Made by a program: the position numbers and the translations under genes | Notes under the pieces: generated by a model | Told to the model about the DNA's origin: nothing | Seen by the model: the letters and a program-made list of their open reading frames with translations, nothing else | The model's database searches: none | In this document: one piece after another, positions 44,645 through 56,121 of the stretch | Position numbering within the stretch: the stretch's first letter is position 1 | Layout of the letters: each line of letters begins with the position of its first letter | NCBI GenBank assembly: GCA_030295235.1 | Contig: AP026150.1 | Location: 558,001 to 622,000, forward strand | Length of the DNA: 64,000 nt | Direction of reading: 5' to 3' | Source: Fistulifera solaris | Lineage: Eukaryota > Bacillariophyta > Bacillariophyceae > Naviculales > Stauroneidaceae

Positions 44645-47410
44645 TTACCGTTCTACGGCTTCAGCGATGCGTGATCGCCACTTAGCGAAATGGTCGTCTC
44701 CGTTTGTTGTTGGAGCATCCTCCATCAGTACGTCGACCAGCCGGAGTAAAACTGGACTTGTGTCTTTACCGGGAGGGGTCAATTCGTAAAAAAATCGGAG
44801 GGGATACACGATAGCTGCTAGCCGCGTCTTTTATCGCAACCGCTAAAGCTGGACTTATGTGAGCCGATTTAGGACTGCGGGTGGTGACAATATGCGCCGC
44901 ATGCAGGACTAAGATTTGATCAGGTGCATCCAAAAACAACAACAGAGGGCGCTTCGATGTCTGATCGTACTCCATGACAGCTTCCTGAACGGCAGAAGAA
45001 GACAAATCCATAACATCCATTATTGGCTCATCCTCCAATTCGAGACAACCAAGATTACTGCTAGGAACGCTGGGTGAACTCTCCCATAATTGTAGACGGG
45101 GTGCAATAGCCCGGGCCAAGACACTAGGAATCATATTCGACATTTGACAAAGCGTTTGTAAACGGTAGTCCAAATGAGTCGGAAAAGACCGCAAGGAATC
45201 GCATTGCGTCAATAAAAACACCATCAGTGGTATCAATGCAAGCTTAGCGTGACCTTGAGCAAGCAACACATCTTTCGGACTTAACCCACCAACACGATCT
45301 AACAAGCGCTCCGCCGCATGAAAATATCCATCTGTCGCAGTTTCCACGTTCTTCTTCTTTTGTTCTTTTTCCAAGATAGCCTGCTCTTCGGCAGATTGGT
45401 ACGCGCATACCAGAAGTGACTGCAGCCACTGTTCCCCCAGCGTAAAATAGTCTTCACTTTCATCTTGCATCGATGAAAGCACTAGTTTATGAAAGAGGAC
45501 AACGGCTAGTGCTTCTGGGTCAAGAGAATCATAAAGATCTTCAACATTGTTAGCAAAGGGCATGCGACGACTTGAAATGCGCATTCGTCTAACGGTAGAA
45601 TGTTCTCCCGTTGCAGCATCCTTCACAATTGTGGTATAGGCAAAGCAGGTCTGTAATACTGGCTTGAGTTGAACTTGTCCGAATCCACTGACGAGCATGC
45701 GTTGCTGTACCGAGGATTTTTCCAACGTCAAGTCGACAGCAAGATTGGTATGCGAATCGCAAACTCCCATACGCCACAACTGACTCGAATCTTCCTCCGG
45801 ACAAATAGGGCCAATCATTCCAGCTTGTGAATAAAGCGACGACAGTTGAGGCCGCGGCTGATGTTGTTTTGAAGGGGCAACAACAGGTTCGGAATCCACC
45901 ATCAAACCAGGGGACAATCGAACGCGCAGTTCAGCCCCAAAGACGCATTTCCAGGGTGCAATCTGGTGTAAATGAGAAGTCATGAAGGAACAATCCACTT
46001 CGCCGTTGGGCTGAATCGGAATATTCACAGGACCATGTGGACATCCACTGTTGGAAAGCAACGCAATGGCCACGGCACATTCAGCTGTTTCGTGACACAA
46101 AAGCAAATCAACTCCCATGGATGCCGATGCACACTGCTTTCCTAGATCAGCATATACCTGATCCCAGTCTCCAAACTCTTCTAAAGCAGATGGCGTCCAT
46201 TTTGCGTTGTGTTGTGTCCTCTGCATCCCATTTGTTGTGTCCCTAGGGACGCCTTCCTCATCTGGTGATATGCCTGATGCTTCCGTCGAATGCATTCCAT
46301 CGGGGACAGAGAAACGTGACCCTAATGGTAGTGTACCATAAACTCGGCCGCCCAAACAGTAAGCGGCGGAATCACGTCTTTGTTCCCAGAAGATGAATTC
46401 CATTTCCATTCCGAGGGTCGACTGGCAAGAAAACACGTCAACTTAGCCCCACAATACGGTAGGGCTCCTTGTGTTGTTGGAGTAGCAGCTGTAGGTGTTG
46501 ACGCTGTTCGAGCTTGTCGTCCAGCAGCTACTGCATTCTCTTCCAAGGCGGACAGTACGACCTGTGTCGTCCAGGCCAAAGGAAAACCCGTCCCTGTAGC
46601 CGAATACTGCTCTAACGACTGCATAGCCGTTTGCATCTGTGCGCGATACTCCGACAAAGGGACACAGGAATTCAAGACGGCTTGCAATAGATCTTGTTGC
46701 GACCTTGTGCAGTCGGCTTGGGAAGACATTTGAATGAAATAAGGGACATTGGAAGTGAGTTGGTAGATCGAGAGTTTCATGATCGATTCGAGTGAGTTGC
46801 TATGTGTACTTTGATTCTCAGCCTCTTCGTTATCGTTCACAGAAGAAGGAGAAACGAGTGTGTGCGCTATTAACAAGCTGATGTGCACATGCGACGGAGC
46901 CTGTTCGAGTACTTGCAATATTGCACAAGATGTGGCCTTCCAGTAATGTGAATTGCGACAGGATCCATCCAGCACAAAGAACCAAAGTGGTGGACACGTT
47001 ATGGCGGGGACACGATAGAGACTCGACGGTGAGGAAGACGAAGACGATATCCGCAAGGGTAAATGAAAGACTTGCCCCGATGTGGATGCCTGCGATTGTT
47101 TGTCCTGTTGTTGCTGATAAGAATCAGAAGAAGACGAGACGCGCCCACACAAATAACATAAAATCATTGACGAAGAACCCAATTGGAAATGAGTCGTTCG
47201 ATTCGGATGTGGTGCTCCACATTGCGAACACTTAAGTATTTGTGTCAGATAACGTGGTTCTTCGTCTTCCTCTGTAATATCATGATTCGTCGGAGGTAAA
47301 GGCGTCAAAGAGACAGCAAACGGTAAATTGGAGTCATCGAGTATTTGTGTATTAACAGGAAAGCGAGCGGTTACGGGTCGTATACTATCATTCCAGAATT
47401 CGCGCGTCAT
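44645..47410 (-). CDS. Divergent Sec23-like COPII coat protein
   Basis: Predicted about 921 aa. N-terminal beta segment (SIRPVTARFPVNTQ), zinc-ribbon (CSQCGAPHP, then CYLCG), trunk-like domain with WFFVLDGSCRN and GAKLTCFLASRP. A beta-sandwich/helical part follows (WKCVFGAELRVRL, SQAGMIGPICPEE, SSQLWRMGVCD), then a gelsolin-like C-terminus (ALAVVLFHKLVL; YELTPPGKDTSPVLLRLVDVL). The order matches Sec23, which with Sec24 forms the inner COPII coat on ER exit vesicles; similarity is weak, so a Sec24 paralogue is possible. Two frame changes: one base missing somewhere in 46322-46436 (site not certain), and A7 44788-44794 one base too long. The second repair extends the protein from the apparent stop at 44766 to 44645. 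Confidence 0.7.
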
Positions 47411-48461
47411 TACTTAGATTTTGGAAGTAAATAGCGACACAGAAAAGAGAAAACGAGATCAATGAAAGGCATAAGTTTGCTTTTGTAACACAAGAAACAA
47501 TGCCCTCGCTCGCCTTTCGTTCAATCTCAACGGAGCCCTTATCCGCACACCGGTACCTGGTAATGACGAATGACGACTGCCTCGTGAGCACATCCAGTCG
47601 TGAAGAAAGGTCGTCTACATTTCAGCACATAGCAGTTTGACAATTACGAACTATCCGAAACTTTTTTCACGCATATTTTAGTGTTAGTGGAAAAAAAAAT
47701 GCAAATGGCACAACTTTTTTCATTAGCACTTACGCCCGAGTCAAAATTGCATGAAATGTCACTTTTGGTATCACATTTGAAGACGTATTTGTCGCTTTTA
47801 ATCGCTTTCCAATCCCTTAGTACATGACTGAGTCATTTCGCAGCACCTTATCGAATAGGTGCAGCGCACATAAGCTCGTATTTCGATATCTGAACGAAAT
47901 GAACTTAAAATAAGTTGCATTTTCTGAGTAAACCTTGCTCCTTCCGCTCGTAAATGCTTACGCTTACGGATCATTGTCTTGTGTATTTACTATAGGCTGA
48001 ACTGTTTGTTCACAACAGGGACGACTGCCCTTCCGTCATAGATGTTTTAACACGTTTTTGAAGCATAGGTCTACGCAGCTGGTATGAATATGATTGCGCA
48101 GACTGAAACTGAGACTGTTACCGTTCTATTGCTGTACAGTACTGGTATCTTCGTTGTTGTTGAGGATGTGGACTGTTAACGACTAGCGAGTTGAAGAAGT
48201 ATCAGTAGCGAGCATCCATTCAAAGTTAAAAGTCCGAACGCCTGTCAGTCGCTCATTAGCCGCGTGAAATACTTCCACGTGGAAGTGGTTTCGACCGGAG
48301 GAACAAGCGAAATGACGCGTGTGGCGTGCGGACGAGCCAACAAAAGCCGCCGCCGCCTTTCTTCAAACTTAGACGTAGAAAGACAATAAATAATAAGAGA
48401 TCATTGATGGATCGAACACAAGTCGTCCTTTTTATTGTATTCTTTTCCTGTTGCTAGCAAA
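47411..48461. promoter_or_regulatory. Divergent intergenic region
   Basis: About 1.05 kb between the starts of the Sec23-like and IleRS genes. TACCTGGTA at 47554-47562, about 145 nt upstream of the Sec23-like ATG. A TTCCACGTGGAA palindrome lies near 48272-48283 upstream of IleRS. No credible ORF. Confidence 0.5.
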
Positions 48462-51400
48462 ATGACTTCTCTTCCCGCAAATTTAGACTTTCCCGCAATG
48501 GAGAGTAAAATTTGTGATGAATGGAAACAAAACGATACGTTTCAGACGCAAAATAAACTGAGTTTAGAGCGCAACGATGAGGTGTGTTTTGTTATTTGCT
48601 AATTACTGAGTCTCTTTCCTGATTTAAATGTAGACTTCTTGTCGCTTGGTTCTCCCGTTCCTGTTCTGACAGTGTCTATCCTCCATCCTCTTTCCTCATT
48701 TTCCTCTTAACACACTCACAGCGCTTTACGTTTTACGATGGTCCTCCCTTTGCGACGGGTTTGCCGCATTACGGTCACATTCTCGCCGGCACCATCAAAG
48801 ATACGGTCACGCGTTACGCTGCCATGACGGGGCATTACGTCAGTCGTCGGGCGGGTTGGGATTGTCACGGATTGCCCGTCGAGTACGAAATCGATCAGAT
48901 GCTCAACATTACGCATCGTGATCAAGTACTCGAAATGGGGATTGATAAGTACAACGATACTTGTCGCAGTATTGTTACGCGATACACGGAGGAATGGGAA
49001 ACCACGATCCTTCGTTTGGGACGCTGGATTGATTTTCAGAATGATTACAAGACGATGGACCTAGACTTTATGGAGAGTGTTTGGTGGGTGTTTCGACAGC
49101 TTTTTGACAAGCAACTCGTCTATCAAGGATACAAAGTTATGCCCTACTCGACAGCATGTACAACTCCGCTCAGTAACTTTGAAGCCGGTCTCAATTACAA
49201 GGATGTCAAGGATCCCGCCGTCGTGGTGAGTTTCCCCGTCAAGGAAGGCAATGCTAAGTTCGTCAACGCCAGTCTTCTCGCCTGGACGACGACACCATGG
49301 ACATTGCCTTCCAACTTGGCACTCTGTGTTAACCCGCAGATGGAATATGTACTTCTCACGGACAAGAAGACACAACATAAGTACATTTTGGCGAAATCGA
49401 GATTGCCGCAAATCTACGAAGCCATGAACAACAAGAAAAAGTGGAAACCGGAAATGGCCGATGATTTCTATGAAATTCATGAAAGCTTCCCTGGCACAGA
49501 GTTGGTGGGTCTGCGTTATGAGCCTTTGTTTCAGTTTTTGAATCACCAAATTACTTTCAAGTGATTTCCGACTCGTACGTGACTGACGATGCCGGTACTG
49601 GAGTGGTTCATCAAGCGCCGGCTTTTGGTGAAGACGATTACCGCGTGTGTTTGGCGCACGGAGTCATTCAGAAAGGCTCAGATATTCCTTGCCCGGTCGA
49701 TGCCAATGGAAATTTCACAGATCCAGTCGAACCCGTGAAAGGAGTGCACGTCAAGGCAGCGGATCCTACTCTCATTCAACTCATCAAAGACAAGGGTCGC
49801 TTGGTACAAAAGGCTGTTCTGGATCACAGTTATCCATTTTGCTGGAGATCGGATACTCCACTCATTTACAAAGCCGTTCCCTCGTGGTTTGTCAAAGTTG
49901 AAGAAATCCGTGATCAGGTCGTGGCTTGCAATCAAGAGACCTATTGGGTTCCGAACGAGGTTAAAGAAGGGCGTTTCCACAATTGGCTATCAGACGCACG
50001 TGATTGGGCTGTTTCGCGCAATCGCTTTTGGGGTACGCCGATTCCTATCTGGGCCAATGAAGATTTGTCGGAAGTGGTTTGCATTGGAAGTTTGGACGAA
50101 TTAGAGGAAAAAACGGGGGTCCGTGTAACAGACTTGCATCGAGAAACAGTTGATTCATTGACTATTCCCAGTCAGAAGAATCCTGGAACTGTACTAAGAC
50201 GCGTCGAAGAAGTCTTTGACTGTTGGTTCGAGTCGGGTTCGATGCCATATGCGCAAAGTCATTATCCATTTGAAGATAAAGAGGGGTGGGAAAAGGGCTT
50301 CCCGGCTGATTTTATCGCCGAGGGGTTGGATCAGACTCGTGGTTGGTTCTACACGCTCATGGTTCTCTCGACGGCCCTTTTTGGCAAGCCGGCGTTCAAG
50401 AACAACATCGTAAACGGTATGGTGTTGGCAGCCGACGGACAGAAAATGTCAAAGCGCAAGAAGAATTATCCGGATCCCAACCTCGTCATATCCAAGTACG
50501 GCGCTGACGCCCTTCGTATGTACCTAGTCAATTCACCCGTTGTTCGTGCGGAATCTTTGAAATTCAAAGAGGAAGGTGTATTGGGAGTCGTCAAAGAAGT
50601 CTTTTGCCTCTTTACAATGTGTTTAGATTCTTCTTACAAAACGTGGAACGCTGGGAAACAGAGTCAGGCATCAATTTTGTCCCGGATGCAGTTAAGGTTC
50701 GCTCCACCGAAAACGCCACTGACATTTGGATCGTCGCGGAAACACAGGGGCTCATTCAATATGTACATGCCGAGATGAAAGCCTACCGTTTGTACACAGT
50801 GATGCCCGCTTTGGTCAAATTTGGGACTCAGCTGACGAATTGGTACCTACGCCTCAACCGCGACCGTTTGAAGGGACAAGAAGGCGACGAACAGGCTGAA
50901 TCTGACACCGAGGTGGGGTTGCAAGTTCTCTACGACGTGTTACTGGACGTTTCGACGATGATGGCCCCGTTTACACCGTTCTTGACGGAGTATTTTTACC
51001 AGCATTTGCGTAAATATCAGCCATCCTATGCCGAAGCTGCCAACGGGGGAGGTACATCGAATCCCGTCAAGCCAGGCAAAAGTGACTCTATCCATTTTTT
51101 ACGTCTTCCTGACTACGATGAAACACGGCTCAATCCTAACGCGGTGGAGGCAATGGAGACATTGCAAAACATTGTGGAACAAGGTCGAAACGCACGCGAG
51201 AAGCGTAATCTCAGCCTTAAGTTCCCCATCAAAAGTGTCAAGGTCATTCTTCGAAATCCTCCCGAGCATGTTGTTACAGCGATTACTGGTCCGCTGAAGA
51301 AATACATTTTGAGCGAACTCAATGCTTGGGATCTCACTGTTGTACCAAAAGAAGAGCACCACGACTGGGTTACACTCTCGTTATCGCCAAACTTCAAAGA

Positions 51401-52204
51401 ATTAGGCTCGCGCTTAAAGCAAAAGATGAAGGCTGTAAAAGCAGCGATCACCGCTCTCACGCATGATGTAAGTACTTTTTACCTGATTTATATCTCGGAA
51501 TGCATTTCGTAATTAACACCTTGTTACACCACGTGCCACCGTATTCACAGGAAGCGGTCAAAGTCATTGAAGATGGTTCCATTGAGGTTGAAGGCGAAGT
51601 GCTTAACGCAGAGACAGAGCTGGAGTCAAAGATTGACTTTTCGCGAGCGGGAGAGGAGTGGGAGGCGACGTCAAAGATGGACGGATCACTGGTTGTGGTT
51701 ATTGATTGCACTCAAGACGAGGCAACTCTTTCCTCTGGTATGTCTCGCGAGCTCATGAATGGTATTCAACAACTGAGAAAAGCAGCCGGGCTTGAGCTGA
51801 AGGACGTCGTAGAAGTGTTTTTCACGGAACACGACGATGTAGATGTCGTCGAGAAGGTAGTGGCAAGAAATGTGTCTCTCTTTTCCGCGAAATTTAAAGG
51901 TTCTGTGCCACTTCCTTCGCGATTCGCTCCCAAATGGGCTGTTTCTCTCAAGTGCGATACTGTTGAAGTAGGAGGATCTCGTGTCGACGTCACCATCTGT
52001 CGTCCAGCGGTAGCTGTGAAAGATGATCTGGGCGAAGGACCCGTCAATGTATTGTCTACTTTAGAACCTTCCACACTTGGAAACGGGGAGGCATTTGAAT
52101 GCACTATTGATGGTGAACGCTTGTCTTTGAAGGAAGGGGTTGACTTCTGGAAAAGTAGCGCAGCCAAGGTTCGGAGCATGAAGCTCGTGGACTGGCTTTC
52201 GTAA
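48462..52204 (+). CDS. Cytosolic isoleucyl-tRNA synthetase
   Basis: Exons 48462-48581, 48722-51467 and 51551-52204; introns 140 and 83 nt; about 1,173 aa. Starts [21 protein letters not shown], as in eukaryotic cytosolic IleRS. Class I HIGH-type motif in [17 protein letters not shown]-type motif [13 protein letters not shown], editing-domain segment [20 protein letters not shown], and [13 protein letters not shown]. The anticodon-binding domain and C-terminal extensions follow. No targeting peptide. Two bases are missing: T5 49535-49539 (repair gives [16 protein letters not shown]) and T4 50602-50605 (repair gives [13 protein letters not shown]). Charges tRNA-Ile with isoleucine. Confidence 0.94.
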
Positions 52205-52379
52205 TAAGTTAACGAATGAAGGCTGTTATTTTCAAACTTTAATTATAACATCAAATCAATCATCGTAGGAGACTGAGATGCCCGCGGTAACAAGCGGCGA
52301 GCAGCACCTTGCAACGCAGACTTCTATCAAGTAATCGTTACTTGCAATTATTTGCACGTTGCGGCGTATAAACAGTCTT

Positions 52380-53703
52380 TCATCCAATACTTTTCGACAG
52401 GCCAATGGGAGACATGCTCTTTTCTCTCGCCATGCCGATGACTCTCCGCTTGTAGCTACTAAGCTCCAGCACCTTGAATGTACGCCCTGCACATTTTTCT
52501 CGTCTCGCCAGTAACTCTAAATCTCGTTGCATCAACGTTCCATCCTTGTCAACATCCAGTTCACGAAACATCATTCTTAGTTTATCCCATAGTTCTTCAT
52601 CAACCTTTCCCATTGTCTTAAGCATGTATTCAATAAATTCAAGTTCCGTGACATCCCCATCTTTGTCGGTGTCCATTTTTTTGAGGTCGTCTACGGTAAT
52701 TCGACTATCGAACAGCTGCGTTTGTGCCTGTTTAAGTTGCCGATCGATGAATCTATGTGCAATGGTCGCGACAACTTCCGTGACAACCGCTACCGAGAGA
52801 GGTATAAAAACAATACAGAGCCAGCGCGTCCGGTCGGAGACGGGTCGAAAATCCCCGTATCCGAGCGTGAGGGCGGTTTGAAAGGTCCAATACAAGGATT
52901 CAATCGGCGTCCATCCTTCCAGTGTCATCATGGCTACCGTTCCAGTCATCATGATAAGAAAGACTCGACACAATGGCGCAAAGAAAGTTGAATTATTGAG
53001 AAGCCACTCGTGCACAATTTCGTTATCGTCACAAAGAGCGTCCATTTCCATTGAAGCATCGTCGTGTGCCAGTTCATGTATCATTTCGGAGGCGATTTCT
53101 CCATTGCGTTTCTCCCATTTGTTCATTTGGTAGGAAATGTAAGCTTGACCGACTACACCGAGCAGCATACCTGTCATACAAACCCCACAGGCGGCGTATA
53201 ACATCGTAAATACTTTCATTGCGTCCGTCGAAGGATACAGGTCTCCATAGCCTGCAAGAAAAAGAGAATGAGGGTGATAGCGCAGTAAGAACCTGTAGGA
53301 AATAAGTCATACACGAACCTATAGTAGAAAGAGTGACCATGACAAAATAAAGAGAATCCAGAATTCTCCATCCTTCTCCAATCGCATAAATGATAGCTCC
53401 GACATTGATAAAAACGATACTCGCCAGTCCTAATGGTTTGATCACATTTACCGTAAATCTTCTTGCCGATTGTTTTGCCTCATGTAACGATGTTTGTAAG
53501 GACCGAGTCGAAGAACGTTGCTGACTGTAATGTCCATTCAAGACGGCACGTCGCACAATATTCCAGTGTCGTTGCGATCTCGTCAATCCGTCTTGCCCGG
53601 ACATCAAATTGTAGTTGCATTGACTATCATTATTATTTGTTATCTCATTGTATCTTAACGGTAAAATAGGAGGAAGAGGACCTTCCTTGGATTTGAATTG
53701 CAT
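52380..53703 (-). CDS. Two-pore-domain K+ channel with EF-hands (TPK-type)
   Basis: Exons 53703-53319 and 53251-52380; intron 67 nt; 418 aa, frame intact. The intron splits the first selectivity filter: STIG|GYGD becomes LSTIGYGDLYPS. The second filter is TLGYGDFRPVSD. Four membrane helices surround the two pore loops. The C-terminus carries two EF-hands (DTDKDGDVTELEF and DVDKDGTLMQRDL), as in plant vacuolar TPK channels that are activated by cytosolic calcium. K+ selectivity follows from the GYGD filters; tonoplast location is inferred. An in-frame ATG at 53880 would add 59 residues without recognisable features. Convergent with IleRS, 175 nt apart. Confidence 0.9.
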
Positions 53704-53989
53704 TCTTATCGCCTTGTTGTGGTTGTTGGTGTTTCGTTCAATGATGTTGTGAAGGAAGAGGCATTTGGAGACGAAGCTGTTCCGTTGAAGACACGACTTA
53801 CTATAATGACGGATCGGGCTCGCCCGGAAACGTGGAAGTCCGGCGGAGATGAAGACCCCGTGTGAACGTGAGCTCCTCAACGGAAAGCACTAAAAGAAAC
53901 CGAGCCGGCCGAACCCCTGGGCATAACAAAAATCAAACCTTTTGTTGCTCCGCTGCTCGCTCCGAGTATTTACAACATCTACAGTAGAG

Positions 53990-54075
53990 GGAAGGACGTT
54001 AAAATTCTGCATCCCAGTCGCAGTACAAGATTCGACGTAGCGTCCACGACGAGGCAGAATTTTAACGTCCTTTCC
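53990..54075. repeat. Inverted repeat with 43-nt loop
   Basis: Arms 53990-54010 and 54054-54075 are perfect complements over 19 bp (AAGGACGTTAAAATTCTGC and its complement), plus an imperfect GG/CC end. Could be a hairpin RNA, a short MITE, or a replication or recombination structure. Confidence 0.85.
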
Positions 54076-54191
54076 ATGAAAATTGAACACTTCGTGATGA
54101 TGCATGATGAAATGCTTCAAGACTCAAGACTGGCAACGCCAGAAAAAGAGGCAGCCGGCAGCCCATCATCCAGATAATGCTTGTTCAAGCA

Positions 54192-54364
54192 GTTCAAGAA
54201 TTTCTTGAACATCGTTGAATTTGCTGAATATCCAACGATATGCTTCCAAAAATATCAGGAAAGCACACAGAATTACTGTATGTCCAAAAATACAGTTTCC
54301 AGAATTTCTGGAAGATGCGCAGAATTTCTGTATGATTAGAAACAAGTTGTCAGAATTTCTGGAA
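54192..54364. repeat. Cluster of AGAATTTCT palindromes
   Basis: Four copies: GTTCAAGAATTTCTTGAAC at 54192-54210 (perfect), TTCCAGAATTTCTGGAA at 54297-54313 (perfect), and partial ones at 54320-54330 and 54351-54364. Spacing of GAA and TTC is one base short of a canonical heat-shock element. Confidence 0.8.
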
Positions 54365-54430
54365 ACTGCATTCTGGATTTGAAATTGGACGACAGAAAAC
54401 AGAACAGGGCTATAGCGAGGCTCATGCTAC

Positions 54431-54508
54431 TTCCGTACTTTCCGTTCTTTTACTTCCGTACGAAGTACTTTCGTACTTTCCGTTCTTCTACTTCGGTACG
54501 AAGTACTT
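54431..54508. repeat. 39-bp direct tandem repeat, two copies
   Basis: Two imperfect copies built from TTCCGTAC, TTTCCGTTCTT and ACTTCCGTACGAAGT elements. The last element is itself nearly palindromic. Confidence 0.85.
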
Positions 54509-54912
54509 TTAGTATATCAAATTACAATCCTCGTCACTAGCATCTGTTCATCTTTCATCTGTTCAGCAACAGCAACAGTTCACTCTTCACAGAGACGCAT
54601 GTTTTTCTGAACTTTGAAAATTTTTTTCTGGATGTTGGTTGGTAGAAAAGTTGTGTAAAATCCTACGGTGAAATGCGCGACTTGACAACAGCAGCTGCGT
54701 CTCCCGCGCTAACACCACACAAGCTTGTCGACCCACGGAGACAACAAAGCGTCAAGCTTTCAACATAAAGGAACGTTAATCTGTAGAGCACGTGTAACTT
54801 TTCACGTCTGCTCGACTAGTTGAAGGGTGTTTTTCAATCTCGGTCCTTAATAGGTGAAACGTTCCATTGTTTGGCTTGTTGTGGAGCGAAATAGCCTGGC
54901 AACACACCAAGG

Positions 54913-55627
54913 ATGGAATACGCTAGAGTCGCTGCCTTGATACTCCCACATCTCCCAGTCCTCAGGGAAACTTTCGACTTCTCTGGCAAGAAGACTGTGC
55001 GGAAGGAGATAGAACGGGCAAGAGCCATCAGCCCGATTGGATATGGGACGACCATGATGACATGGAGGACCGAGAGCTGGTTTCTTGCCGTGCGAAATGG
55101 GAGCAATTGGAACATGACACCACAAGGTGAAGGCCCCAAGAACAACTACCGGTGGGGATCTGGCGGCGCGATAAAGGCACTGTGCTCCAAGACGCATCTA
55201 CTCATCTGGAAGTTGGACTCGTGTCTTCAGCTGTACGATGCGCGCCTCTCCTCGATCTCCAGTGACAACCTGATTCGACGATCAGAGATGGTGCCGATTC
55301 CAATGGATCCCACAGACAGGCAAGGCTCCAGGCGCAAAAAAACACAGCTGGGCCCTTGGTGGTCGCTGGATTGACGATAAGCATGCCAATCTGGTCCCAG
55401 ATGCCGATGTGACAGTCACGCTCCATCTTTTGGTGGAAGGGAGCGATGGTGCCTTTGTGGGGCAAACGGAATCTGGAAGAATCAATGCACGCACATTGGC
55501 CTCCCGGCCTTCCTTGGAGGCCCTCTTAAGTGCCATAGGCAATCCCGCCACCATGGATCTTCCAGCTCGATGTCACATCTACTTCTCCACTGAACCCATG
55601 GTTATTGGCCGCAAAACTGTTGGATAG
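54913..55627 (+). CDS. Orphan gene of unknown function
   Basis: Predicted about 237 aa when A7 55336-55342 is shortened by one base; the ATG at 54913 is the first after an in-frame stop. No signal peptide or membrane helix. Notable segments: KKTVRKEIERARAISPIGYG, MTWRTESWFLAVRNG, RKKHSWALGGRWIDDKHANL, VTVTLHLLVEGSDGAFVGQT. Regular strand-like alternation late in the protein suggests a folded domain. No family recognised. A retroelement-derived gene is possible given the repeat-rich flank, but no reverse transcriptase or integrase motif is present. Confidence 0.45.
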
Positions 55628-56121
55628 GTTTCTTCTTTTCCCCCGTCTTGCCTGCTCATTCTTGTCGAGGACCCCCCAAAAACAAAACGGTGCAGCCGCT
55701 ACGCTTAGTGACTCAATCATAGGTCGACTTGTTTGCAACTGCCCCAGAGTTCTGTTTTGTCTATAGTAAAGAGAGCCAGCCTACAATGTGACTAGAAACC
55801 AACCGGTACTAAACGTGCGTGCTCGCTCACCTCACTCACTCATTCACTTCGTATATCTTTCGTCCGTCTGTCACCCGAAAAGTCGCCTCGATCCCTGGAA
55901 ATACTTGTACCAGTGTTGCTAAGGGTTAGAAGTTAGAAGGCCTTTTTCGTCGTTCTTTCTAGCGATTTTTGCATCCGATAACGAAAAGCATGAAACGAGA
56001 AAGAAAACGCACTTCATCTCCACTTACCAGGTATGCACTTTAGATATGCCATAGCCACCAAACATTTGTTTACTTTCAAATGACGATGGCTTTACGAGCC
56101 CATACAGTAGATTGAGAAATC
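55628..56121. other. Intergenic
   Basis: Between the orphan gene and the MORN gene. Contains TACCAGGTA at 56025-56033, overlapping a possible splice donor of an alternative short first exon (ATG 55990-56030). Confidence 0.45.

Larger units (their letters stand above)
53704..54912. other. Repeat-rich intergenic region
   Basis: Holds a long inverted repeat (53990-54075), a group of AGAATTTCT-centred palindromes (54192-54364) and a 39-bp direct tandem repeat (54431-54508). No credible ORF. It includes the promoters of the K+ channel and of the orphan gene. Confidence 0.6.

Noticed and set aside
54192-54313. Heat-shock elements
   Set aside because: GAA and TTC are separated by one base instead of two, so the canonical factor spacing is not met.
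54834-55738. Minus-strand ORFs opposite the orphan gene
   Set aside because: After correction of one homopolymer the plus strand is open over the full length with better composition; the minus-strand ORFs overlap each other in several frames.
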